This document shows positions 9,099 to 18,309 of a stretch of 64,000 nt of DNA, in pieces. The stretch is from UBA6107 sp034430175 (GTDB lineage: Bacteria; Chloroflexota; Anaerolineae; Anaerolineales; Anaerolineaceae), in assembly GCA_034430175.1 (NCBI GenBank), contig DAOUFI010000010.1, forward strand, positions 1-64,000, in the 5' to 3' direction. The notes beneath the pieces were generated by a model. The model did no database searches. It was given only the letters and a program-made list of their open reading frames with translations, and was not told the origin of the DNA. Every line of letters begins with the position of its first letter. Position 1 is the stretch's first letter. Made by a program: the position numbers and the translations under genes.

Positions 9099-9767
9099 AT
9101 GATCTCTGATACTGAAATCGTTTTACGGCTTGGATTGGCCGCTTTACTCGGAATGATCGTTGGCTATGAACGTGAACGACAGAACCAGCCTGCCGGGCTG
9201 CGCACACACACCATTCTTGCCATCGGTTCATGCCTGGCAATGACTATTTCGATCAACATTGCCATGCAGTTCTACCCGCTGGTCCCCAACGGTGACCCCG
9301 GCCGGTTGGCTGCCCAGGTGGTTTCGGGCATCGGTTTCTTGGGCGCGGGAGCCATCCTACGCTACGGCACCAACGTTAAAGGTTTGACCACAGCAACCAG
9401 CCTGTGGACGATCGCCATCGTTGGGCTGGCGGTGGGCGCCGGGCATTATTTCGCATCCGTTGCCACCACACTGGCCTTGTTGGCGGTACTCGTTTTATTG
9501 AACGTTTTGGAAAAGAAACTGATCCGTGTTTACACCACTGTCAACATCATGGTGACTGCAAAAAACAAACCGGACCTGGCGGAAGCACTTCAGGAAGAGT
9601 TCAAAAAGCTGAAAAAGAAGATCATCTCAGTGGGCATCGAAAAAGACCTGGTGCAGAACTCCACCACGGTCAACCTGGTGGTCAAGGCAATTGAGGAAGA
9701 GACTTTCGAGGATATCCAATCCGCGCTCTCAGCCATGCCAGGTGTGACGAATTTTAAGATCAGTTGA
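9099..9767 (+). CDS. MgtC/SapB family membrane protein
   Basis: A 222-aa protein whose N-terminal half contains the conserved MgtC core GMIVGYERERQNQPAGLRTH and VVSGIGFLGAGAILR, with four or five predicted membrane segments between residues 8 and 135. The C-terminal about 85 residues form a soluble ACT-like domain. Family members are linked to growth in low magnesium and to control of ATP synthase or of phosphate uptake; which of these applies is unknown. It follows thyX by 12 nt and may be cotranscribed. It ends 14 nt before the convergent kinase gene. Confidence 0.85.
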   Translation: MISDTEIVLRLGLAALLGMIVGYERERQNQPAGLRTHTILAIGSCLAMTISINIAMQFYPLVPNGDPGRLAAQVVSGIGFLGAGAILRYGTNVKGLTTATSLWTIAIVGLAVGAGHYFASVATTLALLAVLVLLNVLEKKLIRVYTTVNIMVTAKNKPDLAEALQEEFKKLKKKIISVGIEKDLVQNSTTVNLVVKAIEEETFEDIQSALSAMPGVTNFKIS

Positions 9768-9781
9768 TATTAGAATTTACA

Positions 9782-11497
9782 TCAATTTTGTAATTTATTC
9801 TGAATCGCGAAATCCTCAGGTGCTTCTGAAAATGGATCGTTTACAAATTTTTGCTGCGTTGATTGATACAAAGTAAATAAAGTGAAGAAGCCGCTCAAAG
9901 TTCCTGTAACAACAAAATACATCGAGGTACTACTTGAAATTCTTTCGAAAAGTGTGTAGTAAATAAGGACAGCCACCACCCATTCAACTGGAATAAGAAA
10001 AATGAGCAACCATTTACGTTTGAAATGAAGAATACAAATAAAACTAATTAATAATCCACATAACAAAGCAATAAAGCTATCCATTACAACGAAAAACCAA
10101 CGCGTTCCAACCAAGTTTGGATTCAAAATTTGAAATCCAATAAGGATTTTTGAATAAATAAAATTTAGAATTGGTAATCCTGCAATTAAGGATAAAACCA
10201 GTGGCCATTTAATTGGCCAACGAACACGAAAAGAAAACCCCATTCCAAGACCACAAATTGCCAGGAAAATGTAGTACACCCAATTTATTGTCTGAATCGG
10301 CCAAAGGCCAGAATTCATATTATTAATCGTTACACCCCGCATCAACCCATGGGCAATCCAGGGAAAAATAAATAGCACACAGGATAACCAAAATTTTCCT
10401 GATGAAAATATTGATTTCTGTTTCTCAGAAGTTGTCGTCGATGATAATAGAGGCGGATCTTCGACGATTGTAGAGTTTTCTACGCCACCATTAATTTGAT
10501 TTTCATATTGACGGGAAGAAGATGAAGGGAATTTCGGTGATTCAGCACTTCCCACAGGTGAAGTAATCCGTTCCACTAATGTATCGTTTGCAGTTTCGAC
10601 GATCGTTTTTGAATCAGTAAATGAATATTGAATTTCGGTTGATTCAATATTACCCGCATCAACCTTAATCAATGCCAGCGTTTGTAATCCCTCGCCGAAT
10701 TTTGACATATCAACAAAACGATCCTGAGGATTTCGTGCCATGGCTTTATAGATAACGTTTTCAGCTTCCTTGCTGATCTCTGTGACAAATATTTTCGGTG
10801 AAGGCAGCGGATCATTGGTCTGTTTAAGCAGAATTGCTGCGGGCGTATCTGCGGTATATGGCTTGTGACCTGTCACCATCTCGTAGAAGATCACCCCCAG
10901 CGAATACTGATCGCTTTTCGCGGTGGCCTGTCCCATCCATTGTTCAGGAGCCATGTATTCGGGAGTACCTATGCCCACGCCTGTGCCGGTGAGCGTCTGA
11001 TCCTCCTCCGCGTCGAGCAGTTTGGCGATGCCAAAATCGGTCAGCATCGGTTCGCCGTCGTTCGTGATCAAAATATTGGACGGTTTGACGTCACGATGGA
11101 TCATGCCCTGACGGTGGGCGGAATCGAGCGCTCTGGCAATAGGCAGGAGGAGCCGAGCAGTTTCATCCGCGGGGATGGGTTTTCCCAGGCACTCTTTTAA
11201 CGTGCCGCCTGGGAGATACTCCATCACCAGGTAGGGGATATTTTCATACTCTCCGTAATCGATCACGCCAACAATATTCGGATGAGATAGCTTTGCCAGA
11301 AGTTTAGCTTCTCGCTCAAAACGTTTGAGGATCTTCTCCAGAATGGCCGGCGCGAACTGGTCCGTGCGGATCACCTTGACCGCTACATCGCGTTCAAGGT
11401 GAGTGTCGAACGCCTTGTAGACGATTGCCATACCTCCCTCGCCCAGTTGTTCAACTATATGATAATGTGCGATCGTTTGTCCGATCAATGAATTCAT
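9782..11497 (-). CDS. Ser/Thr protein kinase (PknB-like) with polytopic membrane C-terminus
   Basis: A Hanks-type kinase with all catalytic elements: Gly-rich loop LGEGGMA (18-24), Lys41 in VAVKV, HRDVKPSN (134-141), DFG (154-156) and a GTPEYMAPEQ segment. It phosphorylates Ser/Thr of partner proteins at the membrane. After a linker of about 90 residues come some six hydrophobic helices (about 365-555), with no obvious sensor domain. The membrane part is visibly more AT-rich than the kinase domain. It is the last of four tandem kinase genes on this strand in the T7SS-like island; its targets could be the FHA proteins or the secretion ATPase. Confidence 0.9.
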   Translation of the reverse strand: MNSLIGQTIAHYHIVEQLGEGGMAIVYKAFDTHLERDVAVKVIRTDQFAPAILEKILKRFEREAKLLAKLSHPNIVGVIDYGEYENIPYLVMEYLPGGTLKECLGKPIPADETARLLLPIARALDSAHRQGMIHRDVKPSNILITNDGEPMLTDFGIAKLLDAEEDQTLTGTGVGIGTPEYMAPEQWMGQATAKSDQYSLGVIFYEMVTGHKPYTADTPAAILLKQTNDPLPSPKIFVTEISKEAENVIYKAMARNPQDRFVDMSKFGEGLQTLALIKVDAGNIESTEIQYSFTDSKTIVETANDTLVERITSPVGSAESPKFPSSSSRQYENQINGGVENSTIVEDPPLLSSTTTSEKQKSIFSSGKFWLSCVLFIFPWIAHGLMRGVTINNMNSGLWPIQTINWVYYIFLAICGLGMGFSFRVRWPIKWPLVLSLIAGLPILNFIYSKILIGFQILNPNLVGTRWFFVVMDSFIALLCGLLISFICILHFKRKWLLIFLIPVEWVVAVLIYYTLFERISSSTSMYFVVTGTLSGFFTLFTLYQSTQQKFVNDPFSEAPEDFAIQNKLQN

Positions 11498-11596
11498 CTC
11501 TGCTATTGCTCCAAATCATGGTTACGTTTTTTCCAGTACCAACAATTTCACCTACAAAATCCGATACAAAGATTGATTGGTTTTTCTTTTCTACAC

Positions 11597-12904
11597 TCAC
11601 TTGCATGCAGATCGATACGGAATGATTATCTTTTCTTCGTCTGTGACCAAAGATTCACACTTCGTCCTTCCCTTCTCGCATAAAATGTAACGATGTTGTC
11701 CACTCTCCAATACTAGTGTTCTCTCACTGTATGGTGACAGGGTGCCATAATACTTGTTATCAATATAAATGTTTTTTGTCGCGCAGCTCTGGTTTGATAA
11801 CGTCACAGACAAGGTACTTGAAGCATAAAAATTAAACGGCCCTCCGCCAGCCAGCCCCCAGATAAGCAAGATAACCAGAACCAATCCAACCGCGCCGGCA
11901 ATACCGATCCACCAGGGTATTTTTCTTCTACCTTGATTGGATCTCTCCGGTAGATCGACCGGTGGAGGATAAGCAAACACCGGCATGGGAGGAACTTCAA
12001 CCTTGGTTTCATTTGAAAGAGCGGGAGGATTCTCATGCGGCTCAACAATTGACGGCAGCGGATTAGACTCTCCGATCGAACTAATCTTTTTAAGTTCACC
12101 GATCACTTCCGTCATGGAGGGATAACGATTATCAGGGTCTCTCGACAAGATTTTGAAGATGAATTTTTCCACGCCTTGATCCAGGTCGGGAACCATCGAC
12201 CCCGGAGACGGCAAGGGGTCGTTCGTTTGTTTGAGCAGGATGGCCGCGGGTGTGTCAGCGATAAAGGGTTTCCTTCCGGTGACCATTTCGTAGAAGATCA
12301 CCCCCAATGAATATTGATCGCTCTTCGCGGTGGCCTTCCCCAGCCATTGCTCAGGAGCCATGTATTCCGGTGTGCCAATCCCCACACCAGTGCCCGTTAG
12401 GGTTTGATTTTCATCTGCGTCGAGCAGTTTGGCAATGCCAAAATCGGTCAGCATCGGTTCGTTATCGCTGGTGATCAGGATGTTCGAGGGCTTCACGTCG
12501 CGGTGGATCATCGCCTGGCGGTGAGCAAAATCCAACGCCCTGGCAATTGGCAGAAGGATCCGGGCAGCTTCATCCGCCGGGACAACTTTGCCCAATCGCT
12601 CTTTCAACGTGCCGCCTGGTAAATACTCCATCACCAGGTAGGGAGTATTTTCATACTCGCCGTAATCGATGACGCCAACAATATTCGGATGAGATAGCTT
12701 CGCCAGTAGTTTGGCTTCACGCTCGAACCGTTTCAAGATCTTTTCGAGGACCGCTGTTCCGAACTGATCCGTGCGGATGACCTTTACCGCCACATCTCGT
12801 TCGAGGTGGGTATCGAAGGCTTTGTAGACAGTCGCCATGCCCCCCTCGCCCAGTTGTTCGATAATCCGATAATGCCCCAGTTCCTGTCCGATCAAAGAGT
12901 TCAT
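11597..12904 (-). CDS. Ser/Thr protein kinase with one TM helix and small ectodomain
   Basis: The kinase domain (about 1-270) is almost identical in protein sequence to its downstream neighbour, with the same catalytic positions: LGEGGMA 18-24, Lys41, HRD 134-136 and DFG 154-156. A Pro-rich juxtamembrane stretch precedes a single TM helix (about 330-352). The external part is about 80 residues with four Cys, ending in a short beta-rich domain whose SDxLSVTL-type start hints at a PEGA-like fold; that is a guess. It starts at an ATG aligned with the other kinases. Second in a tandem of four. Confidence 0.9.
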   Translation of the reverse strand: MNSLIGQELGHYRIIEQLGEGGMATVYKAFDTHLERDVAVKVIRTDQFGTAVLEKILKRFEREAKLLAKLSHPNIVGVIDYGEYENTPYLVMEYLPGGTLKERLGKVVPADEAARILLPIARALDFAHRQAMIHRDVKPSNILITSDNEPMLTDFGIAKLLDADENQTLTGTGVGIGTPEYMAPEQWLGKATAKSDQYSLGVIFYEMVTGRKPFIADTPAAILLKQTNDPLPSPGSMVPDLDQGVEKFIFKILSRDPDNRYPSMTEVIGELKKISSIGESNPLPSIVEPHENPPALSNETKVEVPPMPVFAYPPPVDLPERSNQGRRKIPWWIGIAGAVGLVLVILLIWGLAGGGPFNFYASSTLSVTLSNQSCATKNIYIDNKYYGTLSPYSERTLVLESGQHRYILCEKGRTKCESLVTDEEKIIIPYRSACK

Positions 12905-12929
12905 TGTTTAATCCTATCGAATAATGATT

Positions 12930-14438
12930 CTAATGCTTTACCTTTGGCTGTAAATTTCTAAATAATAATAATGTCAAGATACTACAAACAAGACCAAGAA
13001 AGAATATTCCAGTGAAACTTCCCCACCCAATCCAATAATGAAGGTACAAAGAAAATGGAATAAGTTCCCAAATTATTGCAATAGCAAAAATCCGCCACCA
13101 TTTGATCTCGTTTGAGATCAAACACAAAAAACCAATTGAAACGCCTACAAAAATGTAAGAAATTAACTCAAATTTAACACCAAAATAAAACCAACCCAAG
13201 TATATTGGAGTGCCGATACAAGCACAAATCCCGAGTATTTGATACCATTTAATTTTTATCAACTTAAGAAGAGCTAACCCCAAGAAAAGTCCACCCCAAA
13301 AGTAAAATGAAACAAAGACAACAATTGAAATGCTGAAGAATTGAAACCCCACCATGGGGATAATCCAACCTATTGATGCGATTACACAACTTATCCAGAA
13401 TTTTTTAGCTGAATTATTTTCCAACTTGATTGGAATCTTGGCATAATCTTCAGTAAGGTTGAATGGCCTTTCCATAGGAATTAACGGTGGAATTATGATG
13501 GGGGGAACAGAATCCTCGATTGTCCTTTGCAGATCAATCTCATCAACTGTTGCAGATGTATCGATTTTTACAGGAGGATGGGTAACCGTGTCACCGTTCA
13601 AGTGTGTTTTTTCCAATGATCTGATTACACTGGCGAACAATCCCATATTCTCATAACGATCCTCCGGCTTGATCGCCAGCGCTTTATACAACAGCCGTTC
13701 CACTTTTTCGGGCAGATCGGGGACAAGATCGCGCGGTTGGCGCAGCGGACCGGTGATCTGCTTGATCAGGACCGCCGCTGGAGTATCCGCGGTATACGGC
13801 CGCACTCCGGCGATCATTTCATAGAGCACCACCCCCAGCGAATAGATATCGCTTTGCGCTGAAAATTGACCCTGCCATTGCTCCGGCGCCATGTACTCCG
13901 GCGTCCCCAAGCCAACACCGGTTCCCGTCAGCGTGTTCCCCTCGTCACCTTCAAGCACCTTGGCAACCCCGAAATCGGTAAGCATCGGCTGACCGGCGTC
14001 GGTAAGCAGGATGTTGGATGGCTTGACGTCACGGTGCAGCACATTGTGCTCGTGGGCGTATTGCAGCGCGTCAGCGACGGGCAGCAACAACCTGACCGCT
14101 TCCTGCCAGGGCAGCCTGCTGTGCCGGTTGAGATGGAATTTGAGCGTCCCTCCATCCAGATAAGGCATCACCAGGTAAGGGCTGCCTTCAAACTCGCCGT
14201 AATCGATGACGCCGACGATATTCGGATGAGAGAGCTTGCCTACCACTTTGGCTTCACGTTCAAAGCGCTTGAGAATCTTTTCCAGGATAGCCGGAGCGAA
14301 CTGGTCCGTGCGAATGACCTTGACCGCGACATCGCGTTCGAGGTGGGTGTCAAAGGCCTTGTAGACGATCGCCATGCCCCCCTCGCCCAGTTGTTCTGTA
14401 ATGTGGTAATGATTGATCGATCGTCCCAATAAATCCAT
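12930..14438 (-). CDS. Ser/Thr protein kinase with polytopic membrane C-terminus
   Basis: A complete Hanks-type kinase domain (LGEGGMA, VAVKV, HRDVKPSN, DFG, GTPEYMAPEQ) is followed by a linker and about six hydrophobic helices, giving the same architecture as the kinase at 9782-11497. From LGEGGMA through RFEREAK the 48 residues are identical to that kinase, although the DNA differs at many synonymous sites. I chose the ATG at 14438, which follows AAAGGG at a good distance; an ATG three codons upstream has almost no spacing from this site. The membrane half is AT-rich compared with the kinase half. Confidence 0.88.
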   Translation of the reverse strand: MDLLGRSINHYHITEQLGEGGMAIVYKAFDTHLERDVAVKVIRTDQFAPAILEKILKRFEREAKVVGKLSHPNIVGVIDYGEFEGSPYLVMPYLDGGTLKFHLNRHSRLPWQEAVRLLLPVADALQYAHEHNVLHRDVKPSNILLTDAGQPMLTDFGVAKVLEGDEGNTLTGTGVGLGTPEYMAPEQWQGQFSAQSDIYSLGVVLYEMIAGVRPYTADTPAAVLIKQITGPLRQPRDLVPDLPEKVERLLYKALAIKPEDRYENMGLFASVIRSLEKTHLNGDTVTHPPVKIDTSATVDEIDLQRTIEDSVPPIIIPPLIPMERPFNLTEDYAKIPIKLENNSAKKFWISCVIASIGWIIPMVGFQFFSISIVVFVSFYFWGGLFLGLALLKLIKIKWYQILGICACIGTPIYLGWFYFGVKFELISYIFVGVSIGFLCLISNEIKWWRIFAIAIIWELIPFSLYLHYWIGWGSFTGIFFLGLVCSILTLLLFRNLQPKVKH

Positions 14439-14487
14439 ACTGCGCATCCCTTTTCTCGTTCAAGCGAAGATGATTGCGATAAACCTG

Positions 14488-16359
14488 TTACTTGATCACG
14501 GGGATCAGCCAAAAACTTCCGCCGTCGGTTTCCACCGTCCAACCGGTAATACCATTATCACCGCTCACGTTCCACCAGATCATCCCTTCCACACACTTCG
14601 GACCAGCGATGATATCCATGTATCCACCCGGATCGATGTCCCCAAGTTTCGAATTATTTGTACCCGCGTCGGATCGTACACGGTTGGGAATATCATTGGG
14701 GACAGAAACGTAGGCGCGGTCTCCAATTTGCAGATGTGAGAGAAGGGAATCACCGCATGGTTTCCAGGCAGGAACCGGTTCCAGCCAGAACTCGCCGATC
14801 GTCTTGGCGACTTCGGGAGTCCAACCACCTTTTTTCCAATCGGACTTGAATTGCGGCTCAACGTACCACAGCAAGTAATCTGATCCATCGCATTCAGGTC
14901 CTGCGGTGACCAGCATGACATCGCCTTCATAAGCCTTGCCGATGATGTTGTCTGAAGGATGAGTGTCGGGGCTGTTGCGAATGCTGTTGGCTCCTCCACC
15001 CAGAGAGACGTAAACCAGGTCGCCTATCTTGATTTGAGAATCGACGTGACATTTTCCAGCAGAATAAATAGAGGGAGTGATCCACTTCGCCGGCTGGGCT
15101 GTGAGGGCTGGGTACTTAGTGGCAGTGGCACGTTCTCCTGGCTGTGAGGTTTTGATCACTTCCGTGATCGAATCGGTGTGAGTGGCCCGGTAACTGGTGG
15201 CGGAAGGTGAACTTCCTTCAGCACCATTCTTCACCAGGCTGACAATGACGATCACCAAAACGATCAGGGCGACCCCCACAATTGTCAGAACAACTGGCAA
15301 CCTGTTCCGTTCTGGTTCCTCATATCGCGGCGGGTAATAACCCGCGCCCGGAGGGGGATAACCTGGAGGAGGCTGCTGACCATAAGGGTATGGAGGGGGT
15401 GTCTGAACAAACGTCGGTGCCGAGGAGTAGGTCTGAGCCGTTTGCTGCGTATCGGATTGATTACTGGTCGGTATGGGTGGAATGCCGGCAGTACCCAGAA
15501 CCATGGGTTGTGTAGCCATGGAACCAGCCAAACCCGCCAGTGCTTCTCTGAATTCCGCCATGCTGCCGTAGCGCTCGTTCGGATCTTTCGCCAGGGCTTT
15601 ATAAAGAATGTATTCCACCTGAGCCGGTAGATCAGGGACAAACGAAGTCGGCCGGGGCAACGGATCACGCGAGTGCATGATCATTACCGCCATAGGGGTG
15701 TCCGCGGTGAACGGTCTTCTTCCTGTCACCATCTCATACAGGACGATCCCCAGGGCATAAATATCGACGCGCGCGTCCACATGCTTGCTGTTCACCTGTT
15801 CGGGCGCCATGTATTCAGGCGTGCCGATGGTGACCATGGTGCCGGTCAATTCCGCGGCATCCTCGGCATCGACCACCTTGGCCACGCCAAAATCGCTCAA
15901 CATCGGCTGCCCGGTTTGGGTAAGCAGGATGTTCGAGGGTTTCACGTCGCGATGAATAATGTGCCGGTTGTGAGCGTAATCAAGCGCGTCCGCGATGGGA
16001 ACGATCAGTTCAACCGCCTGCCTCCATTGCATGCGGCCTTTCTTGTCAAGCAATTTTTTCAGCGTACCCCCGGGGATGAACGGCATGACCAGGTAGGGCA
16101 TCCCCTCGTGACTGCCGTAATCCGTGACGCTGACAATGTTGGGGTGGTTCAGCTTCGCCACCGATTTGGCTTCGCGGTCAAACCGCTGCAGTGTTTTATC
16201 GAGTGCGCTTGGGAGGATATTTTCGGTACGGATGACCTTAACGGCTACTTCGCATTCCAGATGGGTGTCAAATGCCTTATAAACAACTGCCATCCCCCCT
16301 TCACCCAGTTTTTCGATGATATGGTACCGCCCGATAGATTGACCAATAAAATTTGCCAA
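14488..16359 (-). CDS. Ser/Thr protein kinase with duplicated SH3b-like ectodomain
   Basis: The kinase domain (about 1-275) is complete with HRDVKPSN, DFG and TPEYMAPEQ. A strongly Pro/Tyr-rich cytoplasmic linker (about 305-345) leads to one TM helix (about 353-375). Outside the membrane two similar modules of about 75 residues each begin with LGDxxYVSx, contain an RNSPD/RVRSDAG segment and end with a W-containing strand, resembling bacterial SH3b domains. These often bind peptidoglycan, so this is a plausible cell-wall-sensing kinase. It starts with TTG at 16359 after GGGAG. It lies directly downstream of the WXG-CHAP gene, 55 nt away, and is probably cotranscribed with it. Confidence 0.88.
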   Translation of the reverse strand: MANFIGQSIGRYHIIEKLGEGGMAVVYKAFDTHLECEVAVKVIRTENILPSALDKTLQRFDREAKSVAKLNHPNIVSVTDYGSHEGMPYLVMPFIPGGTLKKLLDKKGRMQWRQAVELIVPIADALDYAHNRHIIHRDVKPSNILLTQTGQPMLSDFGVAKVVDAEDAAELTGTMVTIGTPEYMAPEQVNSKHVDARVDIYALGIVLYEMVTGRRPFTADTPMAVMIMHSRDPLPRPTSFVPDLPAQVEYILYKALAKDPNERYGSMAEFREALAGLAGSMATQPMVLGTAGIPPIPTSNQSDTQQTAQTYSSAPTFVQTPPPYPYGQQPPPGYPPPGAGYYPPRYEEPERNRLPVVLTIVGVALIVLVIVIVSLVKNGAEGSSPSATSYRATHTDSITEVIKTSQPGERATATKYPALTAQPAKWITPSIYSAGKCHVDSQIKIGDLVYVSLGGGANSIRNSPDTHPSDNIIGKAYEGDVMLVTAGPECDGSDYLLWYVEPQFKSDWKKGGWTPEVAKTIGEFWLEPVPAWKPCGDSLLSHLQIGDRAYVSVPNDIPNRVRSDAGTNNSKLGDIDPGGYMDIIAGPKCVEGMIWWNVSGDNGITGWTVETDGGSFWLIPVIK

Positions 16360-16414
16360 GAATCGCTCCCTGATTTCTGTTCTTTTATAGCATCCAATTT
16401 ATTCTTGAAACATT

Positions 16415-17680
16415 CTATCTATTATAGATGAAGCTACACATTTCATTTCCATCAGGCACAAAAACCGTCATGGTGTTTTGATTAATATACACACCGGGAA
16501 CATAGTTGCCTTTTGCATTATATTTGGTATTTGCCTGGCTGATCGTTACATTGTAACCGCCTGATACTTTTTGTGAGTTTTCAACAAATGCTACATGCCC
16601 GGCCGAATTATCGACATTCATTGGTTTATCAGTGATGTTGCCATTGTTAATGATTCTGATCCCATTATCTTTGCCTTCATCAGCTTCAAAAACCATGATC
16701 GATCCTTTGACAGGTTCTGAGCCGACCTCAAAACCGGCTTCCTTGGCATTTTCGTTCCAATAATTCGCATTCATGTGACCCTTTACAAAGAAACCTTCGA
16801 CATTTCTTTTTGTCGCCACGTAATTTGTGCATCCGCCCAGGATATTGCGTTTTGAACTTGGCGTCGGCCCATCGGGAGAAATTCCATCATTGATTACCTG
16901 TTCCAGGTAATCTTGTCTATTTGTCAAATCTGTCAGTCTATTTTGACAATCAGCTCGATCCATTTTTACTTTCAACAACTTCTCTCGTTGTTCACGCAAA
17001 TTGGCCAGTACTTGGTCACATCTTTCCACTTCCTTTTTATAAATCTTGCTGGCGGATTCTCCAGTGAAATCAGCCGGAATCTTGTTGAAAAAGTTTCTTT
17101 CTTCAGCTTCCATTTCCTTTTTTCTTGATTCCCATTCAGCAATTTGCTTATCGATTGTAGAAAGACTGTTATCAATTTGACTTTCTTCAGGGTATCCAGA
17201 TAATTCAATCTTTGTATCAGCCACTTGCTGTGCCAACCTGTCTTGTTCAGAGAACTTCTCGCCCCATTTCAATTTTTGATAATTTTCTACATAACCCGAT
17301 TTCGTTTCGGTGGACGCGCCAAGAACATTTCCAGCACCTGCCAGGGTGGCACCACCTGCAGCACCGATTATTGTTCCGGTCAATCGTTCTTGAGATCCAA
17401 TTGGATTTTTGAATTTATCAGCATTCTCCCATTCGCATATCTCATTTTGTAGTCTTTCAACTAATGTATCCAATTCGATTGAGGATTCATTGAGTCTTCG
17501 ACAGATAAACAGCAAACTTGAAATGAAATCTTCTGCCTGATAACCCTGCCAACAACTAGAGAGATTACTTGATACCCTTGTCAATTCATTGATATATGTT
17601 GAACTATCACTTCCGAACCTACGCATCGCTTCAGCCGTGGCTCTAGTGGAATCTGTTTGCATAGAGATAGTTGGTGTCAT
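16415..17680 (-). CDS. WXG100-like N-terminus fused to CHAP cysteine amidase/peptidase (T7SS-type effector)
   Basis: A 421-aa protein without a signal peptide. Residues 1-90 form a WXG100-type helical hairpin with the W-x-G turn at CWQGY (W44, G46) and ICEWENAD (W84, D88) at the end of the second helix. A short Gly/Ala-rich hydrophobic stretch (about 102-122) and a coiled coil (about 130-262) follow. The C-terminal domain shows the CHAP pattern: Cys284 in GGCTNYV and His362 in GHVAFV. CHAP enzymes cleave peptidoglycan amide bonds or cross-bridges. WXG fusion to a wall hydrolase and location next to an EssC ATPase suggest T7SS export, either to open the wall for the machine or to attack others. 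A GAGGG site precedes the ATG. No dedicated partner gene follows it. Confidence 0.8.
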   Translation of the reverse strand: MTPTISMQTDSTRATAEAMRRFGSDSSTYINELTRVSSNLSSCWQGYQAEDFISSLLFICRRLNESSIELDTLVERLQNEICEWENADKFKNPIGSQERLTGTIIGAAGGATLAGAGNVLGASTETKSGYVENYQKLKWGEKFSEQDRLAQQVADTKIELSGYPEESQIDNSLSTIDKQIAEWESRKKEMEAEERNFFNKIPADFTGESASKIYKKEVERCDQVLANLREQREKLLKVKMDRADCQNRLTDLTNRQDYLEQVINDGISPDGPTPSSKRNILGGCTNYVATKRNVEGFFVKGHMNANYWNENAKEAGFEVGSEPVKGSIMVFEADEGKDNGIRIINNGNITDKPMNVDNSAGHVAFVENSQKVSGGYNVTISQANTKYNAKGNYVPGVYINQNTMTVFVPDGNEMCSFIYNR

Positions 17681-17949
17681 TTTCCCTCCACTTCGCTTAA
17701 ATAATTATCAAAAATCCAACTAATAAGATTTAGAAAATTTGATTATAACCATCCTTTGATCAACAACATTTTGCATTCACGCAGTCTATCGATGATGCGA
17801 TACCGCCTGAGGGTTCGACTCTCAACACCAAACACATCCCCTTCCAACTGCTAAATTAATCGTTAATTCTTTCACATTTGATTGACAATCGCTTTTCGCA
17901 ATTATATAATGGATTCACATTCTAGATCAAATAAAGGGAGGGTTCAAAT
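17681..17949. other. Divergent intergenic region of the T7SS-like island
   Basis: This 269-bp AT-rich stretch separates the leftward effector/kinase genes from the rightward WXG100-EssC genes. Apart from the promoter described separately I see no gene in it. Confidence 0.6.
17882..17910 (+). promoter_or_regulatory. Consensus sigma70 promoter of the WXG100 gene
   Basis: TTGACA (17882-17887) and TATAAT (17905-17910) are perfect consensus hexamers at the ideal 17-bp spacing. The start would be about 30 nt before the GGGAGGG ribosome-binding site of the WXG100 gene. It is the strongest promoter by consensus that I find in the window. Confidence 0.85.
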
Positions 17950-18225
17950 ATGGCAACACTGCACATGGATACCGAGGTTGCTCGAAGCAGCCAATCAGCG
18001 ATGTCAAACACGCAACAACAGCTTACCAGCATGTTACAGAGCATGACAAGCACAGTTAATGGTCTCCAGTCTTCGTGGATGGGTAATTCGGCTACTGAGT
18101 TTTATGGCACCTACGATCAATGGCGCACCCAGATGACGTCTCTGCTGGATCAATTGGCAACTTTATCCACTCGCCTGCAGAACGAAATCACTGAATGGGA
18201 AACCGTTTCGAGCAAACTCAATTAA
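17950..18225 (+). CDS. WXG100 family (EsxA/ESAT-6-like) secreted protein
   Basis: A 91-aa protein predicted as two amphipathic helices joined by the turn SSWMGN (W43, G45), the defining WXG100 signature, ending with ITEWETVS (W83). Such proteins dimerise, are exported by T7SS machines without a signal peptide, and bind the third ATPase domain of EssC/EccC. A perfect promoter and a GGGAGGG site suggest high expression. It is followed by a long hairpin and then the EssC-like gene. The N-terminal stretch TLHMDTE recurs in several effectors of this island. Confidence 0.92.
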   Translation: MATLHMDTEVARSSQSAMSNTQQQLTSMLQSMTSTVNGLQSSWMGNSATEFYGTYDQWRTQMTSLLDQLATLSTRLQNEITEWETVSSKLN

Positions 18226-18245
18226 GGTTTCACATCAAAATTTAA

Positions 18246-18292
18246 ATATACAAACCCATCCCCAAAAGCTTTTTTGGGGTGGGTTTGTATAT
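18246..18292. terminator. Long hairpin between the WXG100 gene and essC
   Basis: A nearly perfect inverted repeat with arms of about 21 bp and a single bulged T is centred on GCTT (18268-18271); the arms read ATATACAAACCCA...CCCCAAAA and its complement. No U-tract follows it on the + strand, so it may be a partial terminator or an mRNA 3'-end stabiliser that lets the WXG100 message exceed that of the ATPase. Confidence 0.6.
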
Positions 18293-18309
18293 GGGGTATA
18301 CAGGAAACT

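Noticed and set aside
17790..17830. A T-arm-like stem (TGAGG-GTTCGAC-TCTCA) followed by ACACCA, possible tRNA or attachment site
   Set aside because: No acceptor, D or anticodon arm can be drawn around it and no integrase gene is near.
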